Below the pieces are notes generated by a model. The model was not told the origin of the DNA. It made no database searches and saw nothing but the letters and a program-made list of their open reading frames with translations. This document shows, piece after piece, positions 1-8,635 of a stretch of DNA of 64,000 bases (position 1 is the first letter of the stretch; each line of letters begins with the position of its first letter). The stretch covers positions 62,001 through 126,000 of the forward strand of contig JAJDBP010000007.1 of the NCBI GenBank assembly GCA_029261295.1. The letters are read 5' to 3'. Origin of the DNA: Nitrospirales bacterium (GTDB lineage: Bacteria; Nitrospirota; Nitrospiria; Nitrospirales; UBA8639). The position numbers and the translations under genes were made by a program.

Positions 1-356
1 TCCTTCGATAGATTATGAGGGCTGTTGTCTTTATAAAATATATATTCGAATTCGCACAAACTTTTAATTGCAAATTGTGCGCCAACAATATAATTAAGAT
101 AAGTTATTGTTTTTGTTAAGTTTTTATTAGAGTTTGACTTTTGAAACAAAACACTATTGTAAAAAATTCCTACTGTCTTATTACGAAATCCAATATAAAA
201 AACAGCATAACTGATTGAAATATAAAAAATTTTATAGGAAAACGCAATAAGAACCTGCGTGTGTGTGTTTAAAAATGGTTTTTTGCCAATATTACCCTGT
301 GAATTCAATGTTTTCACGACCTATTCCCCACTCATTGACGGATTTTTTAACATGAC

Positions 357-401
357 AAAAAAAACCCCCTCCCGATTATTCATCGAGAGAGGGGCCTTTT
401 T
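357..401. terminator. Rho-independent terminator, probably bidirectional
   Basis: A stem made of CCCCTC (366-371) and GAGGGG (389-394) is flanked by an A-run on the left and a T-run (CCTTTTT) on the right. Read on the minus strand it ends in a run of T and sits just past the stop codon of the S8 protease at 439, so it most likely ends that transcript. The rest of 1-438 is very AT-rich and shows no gene. Confidence 0.75.
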
Positions 402-438
402 ATGCTTCTAAACCTATCTAATATCTAGATATATTAAC

Positions 439-2292
439 CTACTTATTTCGCCCCTTCCCTCCCTTTTTTCCTCCTCCACCGGAAGTAGAGCCCTTAGAGA
501 CTTGAATTTGGATTTCGGATGAATGATTCGCTCCATCCACAGCCACAGCTTTAATTGTATGTGTGCCACTGCTGACTTTCCGTGTATTCCATGAATAATC
601 CATGGGACTTACATTGGAGGAAGCTTTTAATGATCCATTAATATAGAGCTTCACCGATGCCAGACTCACGTCGTCTGAGGCATTCACTCGAATTTGAACT
701 GTGCGACTCACGCTACTTCCGTTTACGGGATTCGTAATGTCGACGGATGGTGGATTCTGGTCTGGAGTATCAGGAACATTGTCTACGATAACCGGGTGAG
801 CCCCTGAACTGCCTTCATTATTGGCTGCATCATACGCATAGGCGATGAGCGTGATCGGCCCATCCGATTCATTGGTGGAATCCCACGAGAATTGGTAAGG
901 CGCCACGGTATCTTCACCCACCTTGAGGCTGCCCGCATACAGCACCACCTTGGTCACTCCGACGTTATCACCGGCATTCACATCGACGGGGACCCAACCA
1001 TTCACTTCCGCATCCCGCGCGGGTGTATTAATGGTTACCGTCGGACTTTGCGTATCCCCACCACCCGAAGTATTCCCCGCCATGGCCACAGCCTGAGCGG
1101 CATTGACTCGTCCTTCGCCATAATACAAGCTATTCCCAATATTATCTGCTGAATCTTCTAACACCGCTTCTGCTTCCGCTGGCGAGAGCGACGGATTTTG
1201 AGACATAATTAAGGCTACGACCCCTGCGGCTACTGGTGTCGAAAAAGAGGTCCCATACCATTGGCCCGTTCCACCGCCATTATTTGTCGTCCACAGCCAA
1301 TTACCCGGCGCCGCCACATCAATGTAATCGCCATAATTCGACCAGGAGGGCCGCACATCATTATTGTCTGTCGCAGATACATAGATCATTGAAGGGTTAT
1401 CAGCTAACCCAGGGTTGGTTCCATCATTCCCCCCGGCAGTTAAGACCACCCCACCTTTACTACGAAAATAGTTAGCCGCTGTCGTGACGGTACTGCTGTT
1501 AATCGGACCATAACTGATATTGGCCACTCGGGCGCCTTGATCGGCTGCCCAATTCAACGCCTCAGCAATATCTGAATAGTACGCATATAAATTACTTTGT
1601 TCCGTTATGCGCATAGGCATAATTTTGGCTGCTCCGGCAATCCCTGCCACGGCGGTGGAATTATGCGTCATGGCCCCAATAATGCCTGCCACGGCGGTGC
1701 CATGCCCGTGGTGATCGGAAAGATTGGAATTATTAGAGACCACGTTCCACCCGGACACCAATTGCCCTTGAAAATCTTGATGATTGGCATCGATACCCGA
1801 ATCCAGGACGGCGACTGTTACGCCCTCACCTTGTGTGGTATCCCATGCCAAAGGAGCTTGAATGATGGGCAAATGCCATTGGCTCGGATACACCGGATCA
1901 TTGGGAATGAATTCACTGGGGGCAACCAGCCCATCGACTTCGGCAAACTTGATATGAGGATTACGGGACAACGCTCGTACCATCGCTTGTTCAGCCTGCG
2001 GTGGTACATCTACGACTCGGGTTTTGAGCTTGCCAATTTTCCTCTTCGCTTTGCCTTGGCCTTTCGACACTTTCGATAAAATTTTGGAAAATTCTTTATC
2101 GGTTAACCCGGCCCGTGGTTGGACTAAGATGCGCCCCTCTGCCCATTCCAATGGCGCCTGAGCAAAACCTAATGAAGGCAGTCCAACCATTACTGACAGA
2201 ACGGTCACTGCTAACGTACCCAAAAGGCTTCGTCGTGCAGGTTTTGGGATATTAAATGATTGGGATTCTTGATTTGTTGAAGGACGAACCAT
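439..2292 (-). CDS. Secreted subtilisin-like serine protease (peptidase family S8), riboswitch-controlled copy
   Basis: A 617-residue exported endopeptidase. A signal peptide covers roughly residues 20-45, ending near FAQA. A prodomain follows at about 50-120. The S8 catalytic triad is readable as Asp164 in AVLDSGID, His197 in HHGHGTAVAG and Ser349 in GTSFSTPVAAG, with the oxyanion Asn289 in TAGGND. The C-terminal part carries two bacterial Ig-like domains (about 415-600), and the protein ends in a Gly/Lys-rich basic tail. The start ATG has a good ribosome binding site (GGAGG, 7 nt spacing). It is a close paralog of the neighbouring protease at 2777-4879, with an almost identical catalytic domain but fewer Ig-like modules. 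Its leader contains a c-di-GMP-I riboswitch, so expression probably responds to that second messenger. The substrate is unknown; an extracellular or biofilm-matrix role is inference. Confidence 0.9.
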   Translation of the reverse strand: MVRPSTNQESQSFNIPKPARRSLLGTLAVTVLSVMVGLPSLGFAQAPLEWAEGRILVQPRAGLTDKEFSKILSKVSKGQGKAKRKIGKLKTRVVDVPPQAEQAMVRALSRNPHIKFAEVDGLVAPSEFIPNDPVYPSQWHLPIIQAPLAWDTTQGEGVTVAVLDSGIDANHQDFQGQLVSGWNVVSNNSNLSDHHGHGTAVAGIIGAMTHNSTAVAGIAGAAKIMPMRITEQSNLYAYYSDIAEALNWAADQGARVANISYGPINSSTVTTAANYFRSKGGVVLTAGGNDGTNPGLADNPSMIYVSATDNNDVRPSWSNYGDYIDVAAPGNWLWTTNNGGGTGQWYGTSFSTPVAAGVVALIMSQNPSLSPAEAEAVLEDSADNIGNSLYYGEGRVNAAQAVAMAGNTSGGGDTQSPTVTINTPARDAEVNGWVPVDVNAGDNVGVTKVVLYAGSLKVGEDTVAPYQFSWDSTNESDGPITLIAYAYDAANNEGSSGAHPVIVDNVPDTPDQNPPSVDITNPVNGSSVSRTVQIRVNASDDVSLASVKLYINGSLKASSNVSPMDYSWNTRKVSSGTHTIKAVAVDGANHSSEIQIQVSKGSTSGGGGKKGGKGRNK

Positions 2293-2396
2293 TTAGCAAC
2301 CTCCACTGGAATGTGTGTAATGTCTTAAAAATTCTAAGTTTTCTGACCTGGAAATGAGCAATCACTAAGCCAGTACAGGTGGGGGTAGCCTGGATT

Positions 2397-2481
2397 CCTG
2401 GCGGTCCCGCTATCCTAGGATGTTCTCCCGTAGACCGGTGACTTTGCGTCCCTCCCTTTCGGAAGGTTTGCCATTTTCAGG
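2397..2481 (-). promoter_or_regulatory. Cyclic-di-GMP-I (GEMM) riboswitch aptamer
   Basis: On the minus strand the conserved GEMM-I blocks appear in order. GGCAAACC (2472-2465) is followed by a GAAA tetraloop hairpin, then GGGACGCAAAG (2452-2442), CACCGG, and the second-arm block CCTAGGATAGCGGGACCGCC. A short closing helix pairs CCTG (2481-2478) with CAGG (2400-2397). This matches the known class I c-di-GMP aptamer in both sequence and spacing. It lies about 105 nt upstream of the protease ATG at 2292. No convincing terminator or SD-sequestering helix was identified in the 105 nt between, so whether c-di-GMP turns the gene on or off cannot be read here. Confidence 0.9.
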
Positions 2482-2776
2482 TTTGTTGTAAAAATTTGCG
2501 TTGTGGGTGTTTTCGGAAGGATCGTAAAAATACTAAATGAGGCATTCTTCGATATTCTTTTGACTCACATGCCGTTCTTACAACTGTCGGAAAAGAGGTT
2601 GGCGACCGCCTGTTAGGGAAATGAAAGGGGATAAAATATCCGCAAAAAATGCCAGACCCTTTCAAAATCTTAGAGAATAACTATCGTTTATCTATTTTTT
2701 TTCGAATCGCCTCACGGCTTGAAGCACTTCTTCTCACCTCGCCCCAAAGCAGAGACCTCGTGAGATCCCCTCCCCG

Positions 2777-4879
2777 TTATTTCCTGGCACGCGTTCGGAC
2801 TTCGCCTGACACCTCAATTTGGGTTTCTGCCACATTGCCGGCCGCATCCGTCGCTCTGGCTTTTATGGTATGTGGACCCTTTCCTGATTTATTGGCCCGC
2901 CAATTAAACGTTAAAGGGCTGCTGTCCGACGCAGCTTTGAACTGATCATCCACATACAGTTGAATCACGGAGAGTTGGTTCTCATCAGACGCAGACACAA
3001 CAATGGGAACGTGGCGAGAGCCCCTGATTGTATTCAATGGCTTTTCAATGTTCACAGTGGGTGCCGTGGTATCTTCTGCGACAAATGCGGTCAAACTACT
3101 CCCCTGTGTATTTTCTACCGTTATCATTCGTGGGGCTGAACTCCCTTTTAAAAATTCCGTATCGTAGGCATGTGCTATCAGCGTCGTGTTTCCATCGCCT
3201 ACCGTGGTGGAGTCCCAAGAAAATTGAAAAGGGGCTTCAATATCTTGAGCGAGTCTGGTGTTCCCCACATATAAGACCACTGCCAGTAAGGCCTTATTAC
3301 TGGAAGCCACCACATCGACAGTGACGATTCCATTGGCGTTGCTTCCTTCAGCGGGATTGATGATGGTGACCATTGGTTCGTCTCCCGTGGGCGTATCAGG
3401 CACATTGTCAACGGTAATGGGATGGGCACCTGAGCTCCCTTCATTGTTGGCCGCATCATAGGCATAGGCGCTTAGTGTGATCGGCCCATCACTGATCGTC
3501 GTGGAATCCCATGAAAATTGGTAGGGTGCCACGTTATCTTCGCCAACTTCCGTGCCCCCAGCCAATAAGATCACCTGCGAAACTTCCATGTTATCCGTGG
3601 CATCCACATCTACCGTCACCAAACCACTGACTGTCGCATGCCGCGCAGGTGTGTTAATGGTGACCGTCGGACGTTGCGTATCCCCGCCTCCCGATGTATT
3701 CCCCGCCAGTTGCACCGCCTGGGCGGCATTCACGCGGCCCTCCCCGTAGTACAGGCTATTGCCTATATTATCTGCTGAATCTTTTAAGACGACTTCCGCC
3801 TCCGTTGGAGAGAGGGACGGATTCTGTGACAGAATTAAGGCCACGACTCCTGCGGCGACCGGAGTCGAAAAGGAGGTACCGTACCATTGACCTGTTCCAC
3901 CACCCTTATTGGTCGTCCACAACCACTGACCTGGGGCCGCCACATCAATATAGTTCCCATAATTCGACCAGGAAGGCCGAACATCGTTGCTGTCGGTTGC
4001 CGAGACATAGATCATTGAAGAGTTCACTGATAAACCAGGGTCGGTGTTATCATTGCCTCCGGCGGCTAACACCACGCCGCCTTGGCTGCGAAAATAGTTG
4101 GCCGCTGCCGTGACCGTGCTACTATTGATCGGTCCATAACTGATATTAGCCACTCGGGCTCCATGATCAGCGGCCCAGTTCAAGGCCTCCGCTATGTCTG
4201 AAAAATACGCGAATAAATCACTTTGTTCCGTTATGCGCATAGGCATGATTTTGGCTGCCCCGGCAATACCCGCCACTGCGGTAGCGTTATTCGTGACGGC
4301 CCCAATGATTCCCGCCACAGCCGTGCCGTGTCCGTGGTGATCTGTTAAATTGGAATTATTCGAAACCACATTCCACCCAGCAACCAATTGCCCTTGAAAA
4401 TCAGAATGATTGGCATCGATACCCGAATCCAAAACAGCGACAGTGACATCGGCACCCTGTGTGGTATCCCATGCAGCGGGGGCTTGAATCGTTTGCAAAT
4501 GCCATTGGCTAGGGTACACCGGGTCGTTCGGAATGAATTCGCTCGGGGCAACAAGCGCATCCACTTCCGCAAATTTGACGTGAGGATTGCGCGATAAGGC
4601 TCGGGCCATGGCTTGTTCAGCTTGGGGTGCTACTTCAATAACGTGGACATTGAGTTTGCGAAGTTTCCTCTTCGAACGGCATTGGGATCGTTGCAGAATT
4701 TTCCCGAACTCCTCGTCTGATAACCCGGCCCGCGGTTGCACTAAGATCCGACCTTTCGCCCATTTTTCTTGGTTTTGTGCAGAGGCAATAGGTGGCAACG
4801 CCACCCAAAAAGTGAGTGGAATCAGCAGTAAAGACCAGAAAATATTTCTGCCTGATGAGTTAGGATATTGCAGTTTCAA
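2777..4879 (-). CDS. Secreted subtilisin-like serine protease (peptidase family S8) with extra Ig-like domains
   Basis: A 700-residue secreted S8 endopeptidase, paralogous to the 439-2292 gene. A signal peptide spans about 11-35 (ending ASA) and a prodomain about 40-108. The triad is Asp151 (AVLDSGID), His184 (HHGHGTAVAG) and Ser336 (GTSFSTPVAAG), with Asn276 as the oxyanion residue. Three Ig-like modules (about 405-690) follow, one more than in the sister protein. The predicted start is a TTG. An in-frame TAA lies four codons upstream, so the start must be at or after this TTG, yet no Shine-Dalgarno sequence is visible. The gene lies upstream of the riboswitch on the same strand, so it is not controlled by that aptamer unless through transcript processing. 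The duplication is evidently old, because the linker and Ig regions have diverged. Confidence 0.88.
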   Translation of the reverse strand: MKLQYPNSSGRNIFWSLLLIPLTFWVALPPIASAQNQEKWAKGRILVQPRAGLSDEEFGKILQRSQCRSKRKLRKLNVHVIEVAPQAEQAMARALSRNPHVKFAEVDALVAPSEFIPNDPVYPSQWHLQTIQAPAAWDTTQGADVTVAVLDSGIDANHSDFQGQLVAGWNVVSNNSNLTDHHGHGTAVAGIIGAVTNNATAVAGIAGAAKIMPMRITEQSDLFAYFSDIAEALNWAADHGARVANISYGPINSSTVTAAANYFRSQGGVVLAAGGNDNTDPGLSVNSSMIYVSATDSNDVRPSWSNYGNYIDVAAPGQWLWTTNKGGGTGQWYGTSFSTPVAAGVVALILSQNPSLSPTEAEVVLKDSADNIGNSLYYGEGRVNAAQAVQLAGNTSGGGDTQRPTVTINTPARHATVSGLVTVDVDATDNMEVSQVILLAGGTEVGEDNVAPYQFSWDSTTISDGPITLSAYAYDAANNEGSSGAHPITVDNVPDTPTGDEPMVTIINPAEGSNANGIVTVDVVASSNKALLAVVLYVGNTRLAQDIEAPFQFSWDSTTVGDGNTTLIAHAYDTEFLKGSSAPRMITVENTQGSSLTAFVAEDTTAPTVNIEKPLNTIRGSRHVPIVVSASDENQLSVIQLYVDDQFKAASDSSPLTFNWRANKSGKGPHTIKARATDAAGNVAETQIEVSGEVRTRARK

Positions 4880-5314
4880 AGGGAGGAGATCTTAAAAATT
4901 ACATTTATTTCAACGTGTAAAAAATACTTGGGCCGTAGTAGTTCCTAGCAGGATAGATACCGAAACTTAAAAATACTGACGATTTACTTGATTTTTTTGT
5001 CATTCTTTTAACTTGTTGTTCTGTAAGTGATTTTTGTGGTCAAGGTTGTTTGCGTTTTAGTCATTCTTCCCAATTTTTTTAAAACATTTCTCTTGTCTGT
5101 CTTCTCTTCCCTTCAACCAGTATTTTTCTGCAGGGCTACCCCTACATCAATGAAAAGTGGAATTTGCCCAAGTTATAGGCATACCAACAGAATTTCTCTT
5201 TGATGGAATGGGGATGGAGGATTAAAGACTTACGAAGTTTTGCCGAAAATAATAAGAAGAGCAAAAAAAAGAAGAGACTCCTTACAATCTCCCCAAAAAC
5301 CTTAGAGGTGTTTT
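4880..5314. other. AT-rich intergenic region
   Basis: This stretch lies between the divergent protease and small-ORF genes. It contains long A/T runs and presumably promoters for both sides. I saw no second GEMM aptamer here, no convincing protein and no clear terminator. Confidence 0.5.
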
Positions 5315-5515
5315 ATGGAGATCAATCACCTTCCACCCCCTTCAGCAATCGCCCCCCTACGAGCGCCTTCAGCGGTTGGTGATGGTGATGCTGGCCCAAA
5401 TAGTCCGTATTATCGACAACGGAAAAAAAAACAGAAGCCTTCCCAAAATGATTCGGAAACAAACCAGGCTCCCCGCATAGAAGGGTCGACCACTCATATC
5501 GATATTCGTGTGTAG
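5315..5515 (+). CDS. Small hypothetical protein, proline- and lysine-rich
   Basis: A 66-residue ORF with an ATG preceded by GAGG at 6 nt spacing. The protein begins MEINHLPPPSAIAPL, carries a basic stretch (RQRKKKQKP) in the middle and ends THIDIRV. No signal peptide, transmembrane helix or known domain is apparent. Its composition and termini look protein-like rather than random, but coding status rests only on the start site and the length. It stands alone between the proteases and the glycoside hydrolase. Function unknown. Confidence 0.45.
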   Translation: MEINHLPPPSAIAPLRAPSAVGDGDAGPNSPYYRQRKKKQKPSQNDSETNQAPRIEGSTTHIDIRV

Positions 5516-5791
5516 CCTCCCCTCTGAATTGTTGGATTCGTTTGTCTTCTCTTCCAGTCAAAAACTTTCAATACAGCCGTTGATTGTTCTATCCGATAAA
5601 AGGAGTACGGCGTATACGTATGGGCCACATACTTCCAAAAAATCCCTACCTTATGATGGAAGGTTAAGGTCTGCCACCAATATCTTGATGTAGATGGATA
5701 ATTTTATCACCACATATAGTATTTTCCACGTATTTTGGGTATATTGGCGCCTTGCCTTTTTCGATCAATTCCTTATTTCAAAAGGAGTCTA

Positions 5792-7642
5792 ATGAGTTAC
5801 ACCAATATTGGTGATTACGGAATAATTGGAGATTTGCATACCGTAGCTCTTGTCAGTATTGACGGGTCTATCGACTGGTGCTGCCTCCCTCGGTTTGATT
5901 CCCCCAGTATTTTCGGTTCCATCCTCGATGACAAAATTGGCGGGCATTTTAAAATTGCGCCCGTACAAAAAGGCAATACCCGGCAAATGTATCTGCCGGA
6001 AACCAACATTCTTCTCACTCGCTTTCTCCAACATGATGGTGTCGGTGAACTCACCGATTTTATGCCGGTGGAATCGGATGAAGCCGGGTACCGTCCTCGC
6101 CGCCATCAAATTATCCGCATGTTGTCAGTTGTCCGTGGCACCGTGACCTTTCGCTTGGAATGTTCCCCCGGGTTTAACTTTGGACGGGATGCCCATGATA
6201 TTGAAAGTCACCCGAAAGGCATCATTTTCCAATCTGGCGATCAATCGATTGGATTAGTGAGTCCTATTCCTCTGAAAACACACGAAGGCGTCGCCTTTCA
6301 AGAATTTACTCTGCAACAAGGCGAAAGCCTGACCTTCTTTTTAGAGTACCTAGAAACCAAAAATGGCACTCCTCTTTTATCGACCCCAGAATCTGGTGAA
6401 GAAGCATTTCGCAATACCTCGGCTTTCTGGCAACGCTGGCTCTCGCAATGTCAGTATGACGGACGCTGGCGAGAAGTCGTTCACCGTTCAGCGCTCACAC
6501 TCAAGCTCCTGACCTACGCACCCACGGGGGCTATTGTCGCTGCACCCACAACCAGTTTACCTGAACATATCGGAGGACCTCGCAATTGGGATTATCGCTA
6601 TACCTGGATTCGCGATTCTGCGTTTGCCCTCTATGGATTATTACGTTTGGGATTTACTGTCGAGGCTGGCCGATTCATGGAATGGATTAATGCTCGCTGC
6701 CATGAATTGAATCCTGATGGATCAATTCAACTCATGTATGGCATTGATGGCCGTCGCAATCTAGAGGAGCATGAACTCCCCCATCTTGATGGGCACCGTA
6801 GCTCTCGCCCTGTTCGAATTGGCAATGGTGCGGCGTCACAATTACAAATGGATATGTATGGTGCGTTAATGGACGCAGTCTATCTCTACAACAAACATGG
6901 CGCCTCGATTTCGTACGACTTGTGGGTCAACCTGTGTCGCCTATTAGATTTTGTGTGCGAAAATTGGGAACAACCGGACGAAGGCATTTGGGAGGTTCGC
7001 GGTGGGCGAAAACATTTTGTCTATTCCAAAGTCATGTGTTGGGTGGCCTTAGACCGAGGGATTCGATTAGCGGACAAACGTGGATTTCCTGGTAATCGTG
7101 CTCGATGGATGACCGAACGCGACCGGATTTACCGAGAAATCATGGATCGAGGATGGAATCCGAAAATTGGTGCGTTTGTACAATCCTACGATAGTGAAGC
7201 TCTCGATGCCGCGAACTTAATTATGCCCTTGGTCTTCTTCGTCTCTCCAACTGATCCTCGCATGCTTTCGACTCTCGACCGAACCTTGGAGCAATTAGCG
7301 TTGGGGAGCTTGGTCTATCGGTACGATACCAACACCGCCGCTTCTGATGGCATAGAAGGAGAGGAAGGCACCTTCAGTATGTGTACCTTTTGGTTAGTCG
7401 AGGCGTTAACCAAAGCCGGGCGCTTAACGGAAGCGCGACTGATCTTTGAAAAGATGTTAAGCTATGCCAATCATCTTCGTTTATATGCTGAGGAGGTCTC
7501 ACATTCTGGCGAGCAACTGGGGAATTTCCCCCAAGCCTTTACACATTTTGGGCTCATTACCGCGGCTTGTAATTTAGATGTCGCATTGAATACCAAACGA
7601 GCCGCCCATACCGTCGCCCGCCGAAACCGACCCTCTACCTAA
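5792..7642 (+). CDS. Glycoside hydrolase family 15 (glucoamylase/trehalase-like)
   Basis: A 616-residue protein of the bacterial GH15 type that starts with the typical MSYTNIGDYGIIGDL N-terminus. The ATG at 5792 follows AAGGAGTCTA; the reading frame continues upstream, but without a comparable ribosome binding site. An N-terminal beta-sandwich (about 1-230) precedes an alpha/alpha barrel. The barrel has WDYRYTWIRDSAF, the acid-catalyst region DEGIWEVRGG (about 395-400) and the base region AEEVSHSGEQLGNFPQAFTH (about 565-585). There is no signal peptide, so it should be cytoplasmic. Family members release glucose from alpha-glucans or hydrolyse trehalose. The genes immediately downstream, gnd and zwf, would take glucose 6-phosphate into the oxidative pentose phosphate pathway. 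Exact substrate not determinable from sequence. Confidence 0.9.
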   Translation: MSYTNIGDYGIIGDLHTVALVSIDGSIDWCCLPRFDSPSIFGSILDDKIGGHFKIAPVQKGNTRQMYLPETNILLTRFLQHDGVGELTDFMPVESDEAGYRPRRHQIIRMLSVVRGTVTFRLECSPGFNFGRDAHDIESHPKGIIFQSGDQSIGLVSPIPLKTHEGVAFQEFTLQQGESLTFFLEYLETKNGTPLLSTPESGEEAFRNTSAFWQRWLSQCQYDGRWREVVHRSALTLKLLTYAPTGAIVAAPTTSLPEHIGGPRNWDYRYTWIRDSAFALYGLLRLGFTVEAGRFMEWINARCHELNPDGSIQLMYGIDGRRNLEEHELPHLDGHRSSRPVRIGNGAASQLQMDMYGALMDAVYLYNKHGASISYDLWVNLCRLLDFVCENWEQPDEGIWEVRGGRKHFVYSKVMCWVALDRGIRLADKRGFPGNRARWMTERDRIYREIMDRGWNPKIGAFVQSYDSEALDAANLIMPLVFFVSPTDPRMLSTLDRTLEQLALGSLVYRYDTNTAASDGIEGEEGTFSMCTFWLVEALTKAGRLTEARLIFEKMLSYANHLRLYAEEVSHSGEQLGNFPQAFTHFGLITAACNLDVALNTKRAAHTVARRNRPST

Positions 7643-7714
7643 TCATCGCCCTAATTTTTCGTTCTTCACGAACCGAGAAGTGAGTAAAAAGTCTCAAACC
7701 CAAGGAGGGGCATG

Positions 7715-8608
7715 ATGGATATTGGATTTATTGGGCTCGGTAAAATGGGAATGAATATGGTGACCCGCTTAAGCCAAGGCGGGCACAAAGTTGTGGCCTA
7801 TGATCGCACGGCTGACCTGATCTCCCAAGCAGAATCAATTGGTGCCTCTGGCGCAAATTCACTCGAAAATCTCGTCTCAAAACTACCTACACCTCGAGCT
7901 GTCTGGGTCATGGTGCCATCCGGCAATCCCACCGAGGAGACCATACAACAGCTTTCCTCGATCTTAGACAAAGATGACATCATCATTGACGGGGGCAATA
8001 CTAAATTCCATGATGATGTGCGTCGAGCAACAGACCTTCAAAAACGCGGCATTCATTATGTGGATGCTGGCACCAGCGGGGGAATTTGGGGGTTACAAAT
8101 TGGGTATTGTTTGATGGTTGGCGGAGAGAAAAGCCCCGTGACGCAACTCGCTCCTATTTTCACTACGCTTGCGCCGGAAAATGGGTGGGCACATGTCGGG
8201 GGCCATGGCGCAGGGCATTACGTCAAAATGGTCCACAACGGCATTGAGTACAGCATGATGCAGGGATATGCCGAAGGCTTTGAACTTATGTCGAAAAGTG
8301 AATATAACTTGGACCTCGGAAATATTGCCGATCTGTGGATGCATGGCAGTGTCGTTCGTTCCTGGCTCCTGGAATTAGCGGCAGGTGCGCTGAAAGATGA
8401 TCCTAAGTTAGAAGGGTTAAAGGGATACGTCCAGGACTCGGGTGAAGGTCGGTGGATGCTTATGGATGCCTTGGATAAAGACGTGCCCGTGCCTACCCTT
8501 TCCACCGCATTGTTTACACGCTTCCGTTCTCGACAAGAAGAATCGTTTTCTGAAAAGATGTTGGCAGCACTCCGAAATGCATTTGGTGGGCATAGCGTGA
8601 AACGATAA
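7715..8608 (+). CDS. gnd: 6-phosphogluconate dehydrogenase, decarboxylating (short form)
   Basis: Oxidises and decarboxylates 6-phosphogluconate to ribulose 5-phosphate. The Rossmann motif is GFIGLGKMGMNM at the N-terminus. DGGNTKFHDD and the substrate-binding DAGTSGGIWGL are present, as is the catalytic KMVHNGIEY segment. At about 297 residues this is the short bacterial form (YqeC/GndA-like), about 170 residues shorter than the E. coli enzyme. Two ATG codons are adjacent. The second (7715) sits 6 nt from GGAGG and is preferred; the first (7712) is only 3 nt away. It lies 27 nt upstream of zwf and is almost certainly co-transcribed with it. Confidence 0.93.
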   Translation: MDIGFIGLGKMGMNMVTRLSQGGHKVVAYDRTADLISQAESIGASGANSLENLVSKLPTPRAVWVMVPSGNPTEETIQQLSSILDKDDIIIDGGNTKFHDDVRRATDLQKRGIHYVDAGTSGGIWGLQIGYCLMVGGEKSPVTQLAPIFTTLAPENGWAHVGGHGAGHYVKMVHNGIEYSMMQGYAEGFELMSKSEYNLDLGNIADLWMHGSVVRSWLLELAAGALKDDPKLEGLKGYVQDSGEGRWMLMDALDKDVPVPTLSTALFTRFRSRQEESFSEKMLAALRNAFGGHSVKR

Positions 8609-8635
8609 CCGAAGTGTTGATACGTTAAGGAAACC

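Noticed and set aside
1597-2079. A 160-codon plus-strand frame opposite the S8 protease
   Set aside because: It lies entirely within the catalytic and prodomain coding sequence, has no ribosome binding site or domain, and a similar shadow occurs in the paralog.
4880-5200. A second c-di-GMP riboswitch ahead of the other S8 protease
   Set aside because: No GGCAAACC or GACGCAAAG block on the minus strand in this leader.
5200-5382. A 60-codon plus-strand frame overlapping the small ORF at 5315
   Set aside because: Lysine-rich low-complexity sequence from A-runs and no ribosome binding site; the overlapping 66-codon frame has the better start.
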